A stretch of 49,681 nt of DNA, from NCBI GenBank assembly GCA_029933075.1, contig JAOZOW010000014.1, positions 1 to 49,681 of the forward strand. Direction: 5' to 3'. Below are positions 36,718 through 47,300 of this stretch, in pieces (the stretch's first letter is position 1; each line of letters begins with the position of its first letter). Origin of the DNA: Deltaproteobacteria bacterium (lineage in GTDB: Bacteria > Desulfobacterota > DSM-4660 > Desulfatiglandales > Desulfatiglandaceae). Position numbers and translations under genes: made by a program. The notes under the pieces are model-generated. The model made no database searches. It was not told the origin of the DNA and saw only the letters and a program-made list of their open reading frames with translations.

Positions 36718-37626
36718 TTATTTCTCTCTTCCTTTTCCCTTCTGACAAAGTGCATACCCGAACAGGGCTGCACCAACAGCACCGGCGATCTGTGTGTCCC
36801 ACTCGGTTTCCATCCGTTTAAGCCCGATCAGCGGCATCAGGCGCTCCATGACACCGCGGTTCTTGGCCATACCGCCTGTAACCGCGAACTCGGGTATCAC
36901 CCCCATCCTCCTCACAATGGAGTAGATCCGTTCCGCCATGGCCCTGCAGTAGGCCGCAAGAACCCTCTCCCTGCTCCATCCCCTGCGCAGAAGCCCGGTG
37001 GCCTCTGATTTGGCATACACGACGCATGTGCTCGCCACAGCCTCCGGCTCCTCATCCACCTGGAATGATCGATCACCCACCTCATTTATTGATACGCCGA
37101 GGAGGTCCGCAAACACCTCCATCCCCCGCCCCGTTCCCGCAGCACATTTGTCGTTCATCAGAAAGTTGGTCACCTTGCCCTTCTCATCGCACTGGATCGC
37201 CTTTATGTCCTGCCCCCCAACGTCCAGCACGGTGCGGACCTGCGGTCCGTAAATAAAATTCGCCCCCCTTGCATGACATGCAATCTCGGTAATGGAGCGG
37301 TCCGCCATGGGGACATTGACCCGTCCATACCCTGTCCCGACGCAGTAATCCATTCTGTCTCCGGGCATATCCGTTGCCTCCAATGCGAAAGCAAGGGCGT
37401 TCCTGGCGCTGTTGGGGCTGTCTGATCCGGTCCGCATGCTCCCGTACGCAAATATCTGGCCATCTGCCATGATCACCGCCTGGGAGCTGACCGAACCAAC
37501 GTCGATACCCACGGTAATGTATCTCGCATTTTTCCAGTCGATATCAGGATTTCTCCAGTTCGACTCCGTCCATCTCCAGAACTCCCTTTTCTCCTCTCCA
37601 CCCATCTCTCCCAGCCCCTCAATCAT
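36718..37626 (-). CDS. BadF/BzdQ-type ATPase, benzoyl-CoA reductase activator subunit
   Basis: This 302-residue member of the BcrA/BadF ATPase family has the phosphate loop VGIDVGSVSSQA (39-50), a DVGGQD strand, and the two bridging cysteines C161 (DKCAAGTGRG) and C201 (TCVVYAKSE) that hold a [4Fe-4S] between paired subunits. Such subunits use ATP to drive low-potential electron transfer to dearomatising reductases or 2-hydroxyacyl-CoA dehydratases. An N-terminal extension with FWRWTESNWRNP resembles BzdQ-type chains. Catalytic subunits are not in the window. Confidence 0.85.
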   Translation of the reverse strand: MIEGLGEMGGEEKREFWRWTESNWRNPDIDWKNARYITVGIDVGSVSSQAVIMADGQIFAYGSMRTGSDSPNSARNALAFALEATDMPGDRMDYCVGTGYGRVNVPMADRSITEIACHARGANFIYGPQVRTVLDVGGQDIKAIQCDEKGKVTNFLMNDKCAAGTGRGMEVFADLLGVSINEVGDRSFQVDEEPEAVASTCVVYAKSEATGLLRRGWSRERVLAAYCRAMAERIYSIVRRMGVIPEFAVTGGMAKNRGVMERLMPLIGLKRMETEWDTQIAGAVGAALFGYALCQKGKGREK

Positions 37627-37638
37627 CCTCTCTGGTTA

Positions 37639-38412
37639 TCAGGCCTGCTCCGCAGCAACAATTGCCGCGCCAACTGCCGCCCCAAACCCGGGCTCCTCGG
37701 GCACACAGATTTTTTCCACCTTCAATTCCCGTCTCATGGACTCCACAAACCCGGGGTTGTGGCCCACGCCCCCGAGCATCACCACCTCCTCCTTGACGCC
37801 CACCCTGCGGATCATGGCACCGATACGGCTGGCCATTGCGTCATGTATTGCCTTGCTGATATCGGACTTTGCAGTCCTCGCATGGATCATGCTCACCACC
37901 TCGGACTCTGCGAAGATCACGCACTGGGCATTCATCGGGATCTGTTTATCCGACTGGAGACTCAAAGGGCCCATCTCCTCGAGGCTCACCTCCAGGGCGC
38001 GCGCCATTGCCTCAATAAAGGCGCCTGCACCTGCGGCGCACTTCTCATTTACGGCAAAATTCACCACATTGCCTTTATCACCGATCTTGACCGCCCTGGC
38101 TTCTTCGGCGCCCACATCGACAACGGTCCTGGCGCCGGGGAAGAAAAAGTTGGCTGCCCTGGCCAAGGCCTTGATATCGTTTACTTCGATATCAGCAACA
38201 CTGATGGCGTTCCTGCCCGATCCGGTCCCGCCGATCTTTTCGATATCGTCCCTGGTGATGCCAGCCATTTTCAAAGCCTGATCAAACGATCCCTTGACGG
38301 CCTTTTCCTGATCAAACCCCGTCGACACCATTCCTTTTCCGACAACTTCGCCCTCTTTCAGGATGACGGTCCTGGTATTTTTCGCGCCGCAATCAATTCC
38401 CGCTGTTATCAT
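37639..38412 (-). CDS. BadF/BzdP-type ATPase subunit
   Basis: This 257-residue ATPase of the same family is the second half of a heterodimer with the next gene. It has AGIDCGAKNTRT at the N-terminus, DVGAEEARA, and bridging cysteines C125 (EKCAAGAGA) and C164 (QCVIFAESE). The start is ATG 38412 with AGGCGG upstream, which puts the phosphate loop right at the N-terminus as in the family; a GTG at 38448 is the longer choice. Twelve bases separate it from the next gene. Confidence 0.84.
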   Translation of the reverse strand: MITAGIDCGAKNTRTVILKEGEVVGKGMVSTGFDQEKAVKGSFDQALKMAGITRDDIEKIGGTGSGRNAISVADIEVNDIKALARAANFFFPGARTVVDVGAEEARAVKIGDKGNVVNFAVNEKCAAGAGAFIEAMARALEVSLEEMGPLSLQSDKQIPMNAQCVIFAESEVVSMIHARTAKSDISKAIHDAMASRIGAMIRRVGVKEEVVMLGGVGHNPGFVESMRRELKVEKICVPEEPGFGAAVGAAIVAAEQA

Positions 38413-39123
38413 CCCTTCCGCCTTTCTGTAAACAGGGGCGTCCTTCACACTTGGACATTTAAAACGTGCAAGTCATATGATGCACGGCCCCACTGGTGCA
38501 TCTATTCTGGCTTTGCGCGGCATGAAGAATATCTGCCGGAGAAACCCCCTAATGTCAATATGCCACGGACATCCCCTGCCACGTTCTACGCTCCCTGAAA
38601 CCTAACTGGACCGATTAAATCGGATATAATTCTATGACATTATCAGCAAGTCATTCTTATTATTATTAAAATTAATTTGTTTTTTTATATGTATTTATTA
38701 TAAAATATCTGCTATATTAATTACAGCAATATGCCAGGTTTTTCACTTTTTTAATATATTTCATTTATAACTATATAATTATTTCAAAAAATTCTTTATA
38801 ATCTTCTACTGAAAATTCCTGTAGTCTTTTCGCTTCTTTTGAAAATAAAACAAATAGGAATCCGGGAATGGATCTTTTCTAAGAAAATATAGCTTTTTGC
38901 AACACACGGTGGCTCTTCCATACATAACTCAACTGTTAGCGCCCATCTACAAGTAAATACCGGGCGCTGGGGTTTCCCGTTACAATAGATTCCTTCCGCA
39001 ACCGACTTCATCCTGAGGATGCCGATGCCACATGGGCACCAATCCAACACCATCTTAGCTTGAGGCCGAGAGAGCTTATCTGCAAGAGGGAAAAGAAATC
39101 TCTAAAGAGAAAGGAGAATAGCT
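38413..39123. other. Intergenic region with an AT-rich core
   Basis: No gene is supported in these 711 bases. From about 38640 to 38830 the sequence is strikingly AT-rich, with runs of T and A and few G or C. That is unlike the flanking genes. It may be a promoter-rich or nucleoid-bound region, or a scar of mobile DNA. An AAAGGAG ribosome site just before 39124 belongs to hflK. Confidence 0.5.
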
Positions 39124-40170
39124 ATGCCATGGGATAATAATCCAGGAAAGCGGCAAGGGGACCTCTTAGACCTTCCCGAAATCATCAAGAAGAAGGTGGG
39201 AGATTCGCTGAGCTTTGGGGAGGGAGGAAAGCCTGTTTGGCTTATCGGGATTGTAATTTTTATTGCGATCATTCTGGCTTATACCTCCTTTTACACCATT
39301 CCACCCGGCAACCGGGGAGTCATTCTGCGTTTTGGCAGGTATTATAGCATCGTCATGCCGGGGCTTCACTTTAAGATCCCCTTTGGAGTCGATACGGTTT
39401 TCAAGGTGCACACGGAACAGGTGGACACAGAGAGCTTTGGTTTTAAAAGCGTACGCCCAGGCATTCGGACCAAGTATGAAAAGAGTGCCGTGACGGAGCG
39501 AGAGTCCCTCATGCTCACCGGGGATCTGAACGTCATTGATGTTGAGTGGATCGTCCAGTTTCGTAGGGAAGATCCCCGGAAATACCTCTTTAACGTACGA
39601 GACCCGGTTATGACAATACGGGATATCAGCGAATCAGTGAATCGCCGCATCGTAGGGAACAGGAGCTTTGACTATGTTCTCCAGAATCGAGAAGAGGTGA
39701 ACAGGATGGCACAAGAGGAGCTTCAGAAGATTCTCGATAAGTATGAAACCGGAATTCGCGTTGTCAACATGAGACTCCAGAACGTAGTGCCTCCTGATCC
39801 TGTAAAAGGTGCGTTCAACGAAGTAAATGAGGCCCAGCAGGAAAAGGAGAGGCTCATTAACGAAGCCCAGGGGACATATAACAGGAAGATTCCAAGGGCC
39901 AAGGGAGAGGCGGAAAGAACCATCAACGGGGCCCGGGGATTCGCAATCGAACGAGTGAACCGCGCAAATGGTGATGCGGCCAGATTCTCGGCGGTTCTCA
40001 AAGAATACAGAAACGCGATAGAAGTCACTAAACAGCGCCTCTATCTGGAGGCCTATCGGGCGATTCTGCCCAGCGCGAAGCAGATCTACATTATTGATAG
40101 TGAGCAGAAAGGCCTTCTGCCGCTTCTTCAACTGAATCAACAGGTCACGAAGGGAGGTGAGGTACCATGA
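39124..40170 (+). CDS. hflK: Membrane protease modulator HflK
   Basis: This 348-residue SPFH/prohibitin-family protein has one N-terminal membrane helix (about 40-58), then PPGNRGVILRFGRY and the long coiled coil at 240-300. HflK and HflC form a large ring that encloses FtsH. AAAGGAG precedes the ATG. Its stop overlaps the hflC start (ATGA). Confidence 0.95.
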   Translation: MPWDNNPGKRQGDLLDLPEIIKKKVGDSLSFGEGGKPVWLIGIVIFIAIILAYTSFYTIPPGNRGVILRFGRYYSIVMPGLHFKIPFGVDTVFKVHTEQVDTESFGFKSVRPGIRTKYEKSAVTERESLMLTGDLNVIDVEWIVQFRREDPRKYLFNVRDPVMTIRDISESVNRRIVGNRSFDYVLQNREEVNRMAQEELQKILDKYETGIRVVNMRLQNVVPPDPVKGAFNEVNEAQQEKERLINEAQGTYNRKIPRAKGEAERTINGARGFAIERVNRANGDAARFSAVLKEYRNAIEVTKQRLYLEAYRAILPSAKQIYIIDSEQKGLLPLLQLNQQVTKGGEVP

Positions 40171-41120
40171 AACGAATGGGAGCTTTCTTAGGCGTTGTTG
40201 TCGTTATTTTTCTGATTATTTTGATTTCAGGCGTCTTTTACACGGTTAGGGAATGGGAACAGGTGGTGATCACTCAGTTTGGAAGACCGATCGGGAAACC
40301 AAAAACCGAGGCCGGCCTCAGATTCAAGATCCCCTTCATTCAGATAGTAAATCGCTATGAGAAACGGCTCATGAGGTGGGATGGAGACCCTAAAGAGATA
40401 CCTACCCGAGACAAGAGGTTTATCTACGTGGATACAACCGCCCGATGGCGAATTGTGGATGCGCAGAAATTTCTCGAGGTCCTTGGTACTTACTCCCAGG
40501 CATACGCCAAGCTGGATGACATTATCGACGCAGTTCTCAGGGATTATGTTTCAGCTAATCCTCTGGTGGAACTTGTCAGGACCACAAACGAGATGCTAAC
40601 TGTGGAAGAGGTGGAAGGCAAGGTTATCTCCCCTTTCCAGGAATCGACCGCCCCGGAAACCGTTCGTCTGGGGAGAGAAAAAATCACCCGTGCGATTCTG
40701 GCCGAGGCTTCAAAGGCCATGTCCGCCTTTGGTATGGATCTGGTCGATGTTCGCATCAAGCGGATTAACTACGTGGAGCAAGTCCGTAAGAAAGTTTACG
40801 AACGGATGATATCGGAACGAAAGCGCAAGGCCGCCCAGTTTCGGTCAGAGGGAGAGGGCAAGAAGGCAGAGATCCTCGGTCAGATGGAGAAGGAGCTGAA
40901 ATCGATCGTCTCGGGAGCATACCGGACTGCAGAGGAAATCCGCGGAAATGCGGATGCCAAAGCGACCAGGATCTATGGAGACGCCTACGGTGAGGATCCG
41001 GCGTTCTATGCCTTTTTCAAGACCCTGGAGACGTACAAAGAGGCCCCTTATAAGAATGCCTTTATTATCCTTGGAACCGACTCTGACTACTATCGGTTTT
41101 TGAAGACTATCCCCAAATGA
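40167..41120 (+). CDS. hflC: Membrane protease modulator HflC
   Basis: This 317-residue SPFH protein has an N-terminal membrane helix (about 8-27) and the motif [15 protein letters not shown], followed by [18 protein letters not shown] and a coiled coil. It is the partner of HflK. Its stop overlaps an ATG in the ftsH frame as ATGA. Confidence 0.95.
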   Translation: MKRMGAFLGVVVVIFLIILISGVFYTVREWEQVVITQFGRPIGKPKTEAGLRFKIPFIQIVNRYEKRLMRWDGDPKEIPTRDKRFIYVDTTARWRIVDAQKFLEVLGTYSQAYAKLDDIIDAVLRDYVSANPLVELVRTTNEMLTVEEVEGKVISPFQESTAPETVRLGREKITRAILAEASKAMSAFGMDLVDVRIKRINYVEQVRKKVYERMISERKRKAAQFRSEGEGKKAEILGQMEKELKSIVSGAYRTAEEIRGNADAKATRIYGDAYGEDPAFYAFFKTLETYKEAPYKNAFIILGTDSDYYRFLKTIPK

Positions 41121-41146
41121 GCCCCGTGCAGGATGAAAGGGGGAAT

Positions 41147-43054
41147 ATGCCTCGAAATAAAAATAAAAGGCCCCAGGAAGATTTAATAGATAAGGTGCGT
41201 TCCTTCCTCGGTCCCCAGAGATCACAGAGAAAAAAGAGTGCCTTGCCTCCCAAGGCTCGTTTCAGCATATGGTATTTCTTGATCGCCCTTATCCTTATGG
41301 CCTATGCGCAACAATACTTTTTTGCTGGAAAAGTGGAGACTATTCCCTACAGCCAGTTTAAACAATATATAGCCGAAGGCGCCTTGGGTAAATTGACCAT
41401 CGGAGCGGAAAACATCAAGGGAACGCTGAAAGGGAAAGGAAGAAAGCCGGGCCAGGACCAGCAGTTCACCACGGTTCGAGTGAATGATCCTGACCTGGTG
41501 AAAGATCTGGATGAACACAAGGTCATTTACTCCGGGTACTATGAGAGTAAATTCCTGAGCAGGATTCTCTCCTGGATTATCTACATAGGCATTTTTTTTC
41601 TTATCTGGCGATTTATTATGAAAAGGATGGCCTCGGGGATGGGGGTCATGTCTTTTAGCAAGAGCAAAGCCAAGATTTTTGCCGAGAGTGAGACTAAGGT
41701 CACTTTTGCCGATGCCGCCGGAATCGACGAGGCCAAAGAGGAGCTTGAGGAAGTCGTGGAATTCTTGAGCACTCCAGAGAAATTTCAGAAACTGGGAGGG
41801 AGAATTCCTAAGGGGGTGCTTCTGGTCGGCCCTCCGGGTACCGGCAAGACCCTCCTGGCCAAGGCTGTGGCCGGAGAGGCAAAAGTGCCTTTCTACAGCA
41901 TCAGCGGGTCCGAGTTTGTGGAGATGTTCGTGGGCGTGGGAGCAGCCCGTGTTCGCGATCTCTTCTCTCAGGCTACCGCCCAGGCCCCTTGCATCATCTT
42001 CATAGATGAACTGGACGCGTTAGGGAAAGCCCGGGGAATCAATGTAATGGGGGGGCATGACGAGCGAGAGCAAACTCTCAACCAGCTCCTGGTGGAGATG
42101 GATGGATTCGAGTCGAATAAAGGGGTTATCATCATGGCCGCCACTAACCGGCCGGAAATTCTGGATCCCGCCTTGTTACGTCCGGGGCGCTTTGATCGGC
42201 AGGTCCTTGTAGACCGCCCTGATATCAACGGGCGAGAAGCCATTTTGAAGGTCCATTCCAAAAATGTTCTATTAGGTCCCCAGGTTGATCTCCGTAAGCT
42301 CGCCGGACGTACCCCAGGCTTTGTAGGAGCTGACCTCGCCAACCTGGTCAACGAGGCAGCTTTGCTAGCCGCTCGGAAAAATGCGGACAAGGTTGTACCT
42401 GAAGATTTCGACGAGGCTATCGACCGTGTGGTTGCGGGCCTACAAAAAAAGAACCGCGTGATAACTTCCAAGGAGAAGGAAATCGTTGCTTTTCATGAGT
42501 CCGGACATGCGATTGTGGCTGAATCTGTTGAGCATGCCGACCCGGTGCACAAGATTTCCATTATTCCGCGGGGAATCGCGGCCCTAGGCTATACCCAACA
42601 GCAACCCACGGAGGACCGCTACCTGATGACGCGCTCAGAGCTGCTGGACAGGCTGGCCGTTCTTTTAGGAGGCAGGGTCGCAGAGGAGCTGGTTTTCGAA
42701 GAAACCTCGACAGGAGCCCAGAACGACCTGCAGCGAGCTACAGAGATTGCCCGGTCCATGGTCACAGAATACGGCATGAGCGATCGCCTGGGCCTGGTGA
42801 GCTATGAGCGCACCCGTCAGCCTGTTTTCCTCCCGGAAAATTTTGCTCCGGCTAAAGCCTACAGTGAAGAAAAAGCCGCCCAAATTGACGAGGAGATCGG
42901 CCGATTCGTCGAGGAAGCCCATCAGAGGGTGCGAAAAATCCTCCTGGAGCGGCGGAGCGTCTTGGATGATTTGGCCAACCTCCTGTCGCAGAAGGAAACT
43001 GTGCAGGGAGAAGAGCTCAGAAAAATGTTGTCCGAATCCATGCCCGGGCAGTAA
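41147..43054 (+). CDS. ftsH: ATP-dependent zinc metalloprotease FtsH
   Basis: This membrane AAA+ protease of about 635 residues has two N-terminal membrane helices, Walker A GPPGTGKT (228-235), Walker B FIDELDA, the second region of homology with arginine fingers, and the zinc site HESGH (451-455) with a third acidic ligand near D528. It degrades membrane and short-lived proteins and is controlled by HflKC. ATG 41147 has GGGGG just upstream; an earlier ATG at 41117 overlaps the hflC stop. In many bacteria ftsH stands apart from hflKC, so the three-gene operon is notable. Its stop lies inside the palindromic terminator. Confidence 0.95.
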   Translation: MPRNKNKRPQEDLIDKVRSFLGPQRSQRKKSALPPKARFSIWYFLIALILMAYAQQYFFAGKVETIPYSQFKQYIAEGALGKLTIGAENIKGTLKGKGRKPGQDQQFTTVRVNDPDLVKDLDEHKVIYSGYYESKFLSRILSWIIYIGIFFLIWRFIMKRMASGMGVMSFSKSKAKIFAESETKVTFADAAGIDEAKEELEEVVEFLSTPEKFQKLGGRIPKGVLLVGPPGTGKTLLAKAVAGEAKVPFYSISGSEFVEMFVGVGAARVRDLFSQATAQAPCIIFIDELDALGKARGINVMGGHDEREQTLNQLLVEMDGFESNKGVIIMAATNRPEILDPALLRPGRFDRQVLVDRPDINGREAILKVHSKNVLLGPQVDLRKLAGRTPGFVGADLANLVNEAALLAARKNADKVVPEDFDEAIDRVVAGLQKKNRVITSKEKEIVAFHESGHAIVAESVEHADPVHKISIIPRGIAALGYTQQQPTEDRYLMTRSELLDRLAVLLGGRVAEELVFEETSTGAQNDLQRATEIARSMVTEYGMSDRLGLVSYERTRQPVFLPENFAPAKAYSEEKAAQIDEEIGRFVEEAHQRVRKILLERRSVLDDLANLLSQKETVQGEELRKMLSESMPGQ

Positions 43055-43074
43055 AAGGGGACGTCCCCTTTTAC
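43051..43074. terminator. Perfect palindrome shared by two convergent stop codons
   Basis: A 24-base perfect palindrome centred on GACGTC, with A-runs and T-runs at its ends, contains the ftsH TAA (43052-43054) and the reverse-strand stop of the SBF transporter (43071-43073). It should terminate transcription from both sides. Confidence 0.85.
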
Positions 43075-43979
43075 CTGTTAAGGAGATTTTCACATGCACG
43101 CAAGGGGAATATGAGCAAGAAAAAAGGAATCATGTACATGGCGGCGACCGTTGCTTCCAGCGGCCCGAAGAACCGGGCGGAAAAGACAATGATAAGCACA
43201 TTGTTAATATTTCCTGCAGCAATGGCAAAGGCTATCCTATCCTCCGGTTCCGCATGCCAGGGGGCGCTCAGCCCAAAAACAAAAAACATGCCGCCCAGAG
43301 CCATGGCAGCAATGGATGTGCTTATCAGGATTTCCGGTTGCTGCCGGAAATACTCGCCATACCCGGAGAAAACCCCCAGGTTTATTGCGGCAAATATTGC
43401 AAGCGAGATGGGATATCGACGCCTCAGCAAAAGCCTGAGTACCCAGGGCAGCCATCTGCGTAGCACCTCCACAGCCAATACAGGTACAAATATGATCATA
43501 CTGAGTACCTTTGTCATGCCAAAAAAAGAAATATCAAGGGACTTTCCCAGAAAGACCTTTACCAGCAGCGGCAGAGTGAAGGGCAGAAGCAACGAAGTGG
43601 TTACAACCATCAGCAGCACAAGCGCGCCGTTGGACCTGACCAGGGTCGCGATAAAGGGAGCAACCACGCCGGTTGAGACTCCACTCAAAAGAAGCCCTGC
43701 AGTGGCAAAGCGGGGGTATGTGGATCTTAGGATCAGAAAAATTATCGCAGGCAGCAATAGGAGCTTAAAGAAGGTGAGCCAGACGGTCATGGAAATATGT
43801 TTCCAAAGCGTCTTCCTGACCTTGCTCAATTCAAGGGGAAGAAAACTCAAAAAAAGAAGAAACATCATGAGATAAAGGGGGTATGGCCGGAAATAGCCAC
43901 CCGCCTGCGGGAAAAAGATTCCGGCAAGCATGGATGAGAAAACAACTGTAAGAAGCACTAAATCCGCGATACGAAACAT
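43071..43979 (-). CDS. SBF-family (bile acid:sodium symporter-like) transporter
   Basis: This 302-residue protein has about nine to ten hydrophobic helices and the fold pattern of the SBF/BASS family. It includes LLLSGVSTGVVAPFIATL, a crossing-helix segment, and GNINNVL near the C-terminus. The substrate could be an organic anion or another solute; it cannot be named from the sequence. AAGGTAG precedes the ATG. Confidence 0.85.
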   Translation of the reverse strand: MFRIADLVLLTVVFSSMLAGIFFPQAGGYFRPYPLYLMMFLLFLSFLPLELSKVRKTLWKHISMTVWLTFFKLLLLPAIIFLILRSTYPRFATAGLLLSGVSTGVVAPFIATLVRSNGALVLLMVVTTSLLLPFTLPLLVKVFLGKSLDISFFGMTKVLSMIIFVPVLAVEVLRRWLPWVLRLLLRRRYPISLAIFAAINLGVFSGYGEYFRQQPEILISTSIAAMALGGMFFVFGLSAPWHAEPEDRIAFAIAAGNINNVLIIVFSARFFGPLEATVAAMYMIPFFLLIFPLRACENLLNR

Positions 43980-44302
43980 CAGCTACCTTATCTCTGCCTG
44001 TGCATGTTGACTTGGTACACGGGGGACCGCGTGCGGGATCTTCTTGTAGGGCAAATAAGGTTGCAGGTCAAGCTCATATAAATATGGAACGGTATAGAAA
44101 TGAATGATTCTTGCCCTGTATGCGAAACATTGATTTTGCTTGTTGGTTATGTTTATTATGGGCCTTGCGAAGGCCTTCTTCATCCCCGTGAATATAGATT
44201 TGAAGAGAGCATTCCCGCTCTTACTGACAGAACTGCAAAATAACCTTCCTAATTGACGCTGGTCTTAGCTCTGGTACTAACCACGCCTTCAGGGGTTTTG
44301 CC
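43980..44302. other. Intergenic region upstream of the FIST kinase
   Basis: This region separates divergent genes. No gene is supported. It should hold promoters for both, but I see no confident -35/-10 pair. An AGGGG lies eight bases before the ATG at 44303. Confidence 0.4.
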
Positions 44303-47300
44303 ATGATCAACGCCACATCTAACAACCTCGAAGTGGGGTGTGCTCTCGCAAAGGGCGACAATGCCTTCCATGTAGGAATGGATGCGGCACGCCAGGCCAT
44401 GGGTTCTATCCGCAAACATCCTCCCTCGGCCGTATTAGCTTTTGCCTCCGTATGTTACGAGCTGGACGAATTGCTTGCGGGCGTTAATGAAGTCGTCGGC
44501 GATGCCCCTGTGCTGGGAGCCACAACAGCCGGAGAAATAATGGACGGTCCGCATGAGAAAAGCGTTGTGGTTGCCATTCTGGCATCGCCGTTTTTGGCTG
44601 TGCGGATCGGAATCGGAAGAGACGTCTCAAAGGGTTGGAACAGGGCGGTGGCAGAGGCCGTTGGATGTTCGGAGATACAACCCTATTTTTCACCGGGTGG
44701 TCTCGATATATGGCGTCAGCTCGAATTGGACGGGAAATCTGCCTTTGGAATGCTGTTCTCCCCCGGCAATACAAAATATGCCGACTCAAAAAGTTTCGAG
44801 ATCCTGGAGGAGCTAAAAAAACTCTCAGGCGGGCTGCTGCCCATTGTTGGTGGAAGCTGTGCAGACGACTGGCGCATGGAACAAAACCATGTGCTCTTGG
44901 GCGGAAACGCATATCCTGACAGCATCCTGATCGCTGTGTTTGAAACGCAATTAACCATAGGCATGGGCCTCAGCCATGGATTCAAACCCACAGGCGAAAA
45001 GACCTTGGTAACCCGCGCCGATGGACATGAGGTCATTGAACTGGATAATAGACCTGCCGCTCCGGTATATGCCGAATTGACAGGCTTTTCGGAAGATGAG
45101 CTGGAGGGAAAGCATCTTACTTTCACCACAGGGAAGGTCGTTGGCTCCCCGGAAAGATACGGGCAATACAGCATCAAGGTGGCATCATATTTTACCGAAC
45201 GGAGGGGGATACGATTGTCCCAGCCCGTAATGGAAGGAATTCCATTGGCAATTATGGAACCAGACCGAGAAAGCATGGTTGCAGCAGGTAGAGATGCGCT
45301 CAGAACCGCATTGTTAAGGGGAAGAATCAAAGACCCGGCCCTGGCCTTGGTGTTCTCCTGTGCGCTGCGTTCCAAGACTTCGACGGTTCGGCGCTCTGAT
45401 GAACTCGACAGGATGAAGGAAGAGCTGCCCGACGTGCCGATTGCGGGTTTTTACAGCTTTGGCGAACAGGGCCTGGGTGATGATTGGGCAAATCGGCACG
45501 ACAACAACGTAATCAGTGTGCTTGTGTTTGGGCAAGAGATGTCCCGGGCCGCCCGTGTGGCAATGGAGCAAAAACGTCTGTTAAAGGAGCTGAAAGATAC
45601 CCTGGAGGAAAAGGAAAAGGCTGAGGTAAAAATAAACTATCTGAATTCCCTCTTGCTTGCCATAAGAAATATTAATCAGATTATTGTGCGGGAAAAAGAC
45701 ACCACCCGAATGCTCGAAAAAGCATGCGAGAATCTTGTGAATACAAAAGGACTTCAGTGTGTATGGATAGCGCTGTTCGATGAATCCGGCCAATTCAAGG
45801 CGGGTGTTGAGGCGGGGCTGGGCAAAGACTTTTCCTATATCGTGGACCAGCTACGAAAAGGGGAGATGACCTATTGCACCCAAGTTGCTTTAGCCAAGCC
45901 CGGTGTCAATCTGATAGATGACTCCATATCAACCTGCGGCGCCTGTATTATCGCCAAAAAGACTATCTGCAAGAATGCCATGAGCATCAGGCTGGAACAT
46001 GGTGGGAAGGTCTTCGGTGTAATGACGGCATTACGCTCCGACACCTATTTACAGGAGAAAAAAGAACAGGCCCTCATAGAAGAGGTTGCGGGTGACATAG
46101 CGTTTGCCCTCAATAATTTGGAGTTGGAAAAGGAAAAGAGGCGCGTTGAAGAGGCCCTGAGGAGTGAAGAAGAAAAATTCAGGACTCTTGTTGAAAAATC
46201 ACCTTTTGGCATAGCCCTTATTGCAAGAGACGGAAGGTACAAATATGTAAACCCCAAATTTGTTGAAATGTTCGGGTACAGCCTGGAAGACGTGAAGACT
46301 GGCAAAAAATGGTTCAGGAAAGCCTTTCCCCAGAGCAAATACAGGAAAGAGGTTATTGAGGCCTGGCTGTATGACCTCGAAACCATGGAAGTGGGTGAAT
46401 CCAGGCTGAGGACATTCAGGGTAGTTTGCAAAGACGGCTCGGAAAAATTGATCTTCTTCAATTCAGTATCGCTTGCCAACGGAAATCAATTCATCATTTA
46501 CCATGACATGACGGAAAAGGAACGCCTCGAACAACAGCTTAGACAAGCCCAAAGGCTGGAGGCCATGGGTACCCTTGCAGGCGGCATAGCCCATGACTTC
46601 AATAATATCCTTGCGGCAATTGTGGGCTACACTGAACTTGCCATGATGGAAACAGCCGAAAAATCAAACACGAGGCACAATCTGGAACAGGTTTTGCTGG
46701 CTTCAAAAAGGGCAAAGGAGCTCGTTAAACAGATTCTGACCTTTTGCCGCCAGACCGAACAAGAGAAAAAACCTGTTAATGTGGCCTCTATTTTTAAGGA
46801 GGCTCTCAAGCTCCTGAGGGCCTCTATTCCCGCAACTGTCGAAATAAGGGAAGACATTGAGGTCAAGCCGGCTGCGAGCACGGTCTTGGCTGATCCCACA
46901 CAGATGCATCAAGTTTTCATGAATTTGTGCACCAACGCTGCCCATGCCATGAGGGAAACAGGAGGCACATTGGGGATTGAGGTCAAGAATGTGGAAATCA
47001 GACAGGGTGAAGCCCCTCTGGCCCATCTCAGTCTCACGCCCGGAACATATCTTAAGTTGAGCATTAGCGACACCGGACACGGGATGAGTCCGGAAGTGAT
47101 GGAGAGAATCTTTGAGCCCTATTTTACCACAAAGGACAAAGGAGAGGGCACGGGCCTCGGCCTGGCAATGGTCCACGGGATCGCAAAAGATCACGGTGGA
47201 ACAATAAATGTTTACAGCGAACCGGAGAAGGGAAGTATCTTCCACGTATATCTACCTGTAATTGAGAAGGAAGAGGAAGAAGTGCGGGAGCCTGCTATCC

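Noticed and set aside
38796-39053. An 85-residue reading frame in the gap before hflK
   Set aside because: It has no ribosome site, no recognisable domain and unusual composition, and it lies in the AT-rich intergenic area.
43983-44183. A 66-residue reading frame on the minus strand upstream of the SBF gene
   Set aside because: There is no ribosome site and no family resemblance. It is probably chance.
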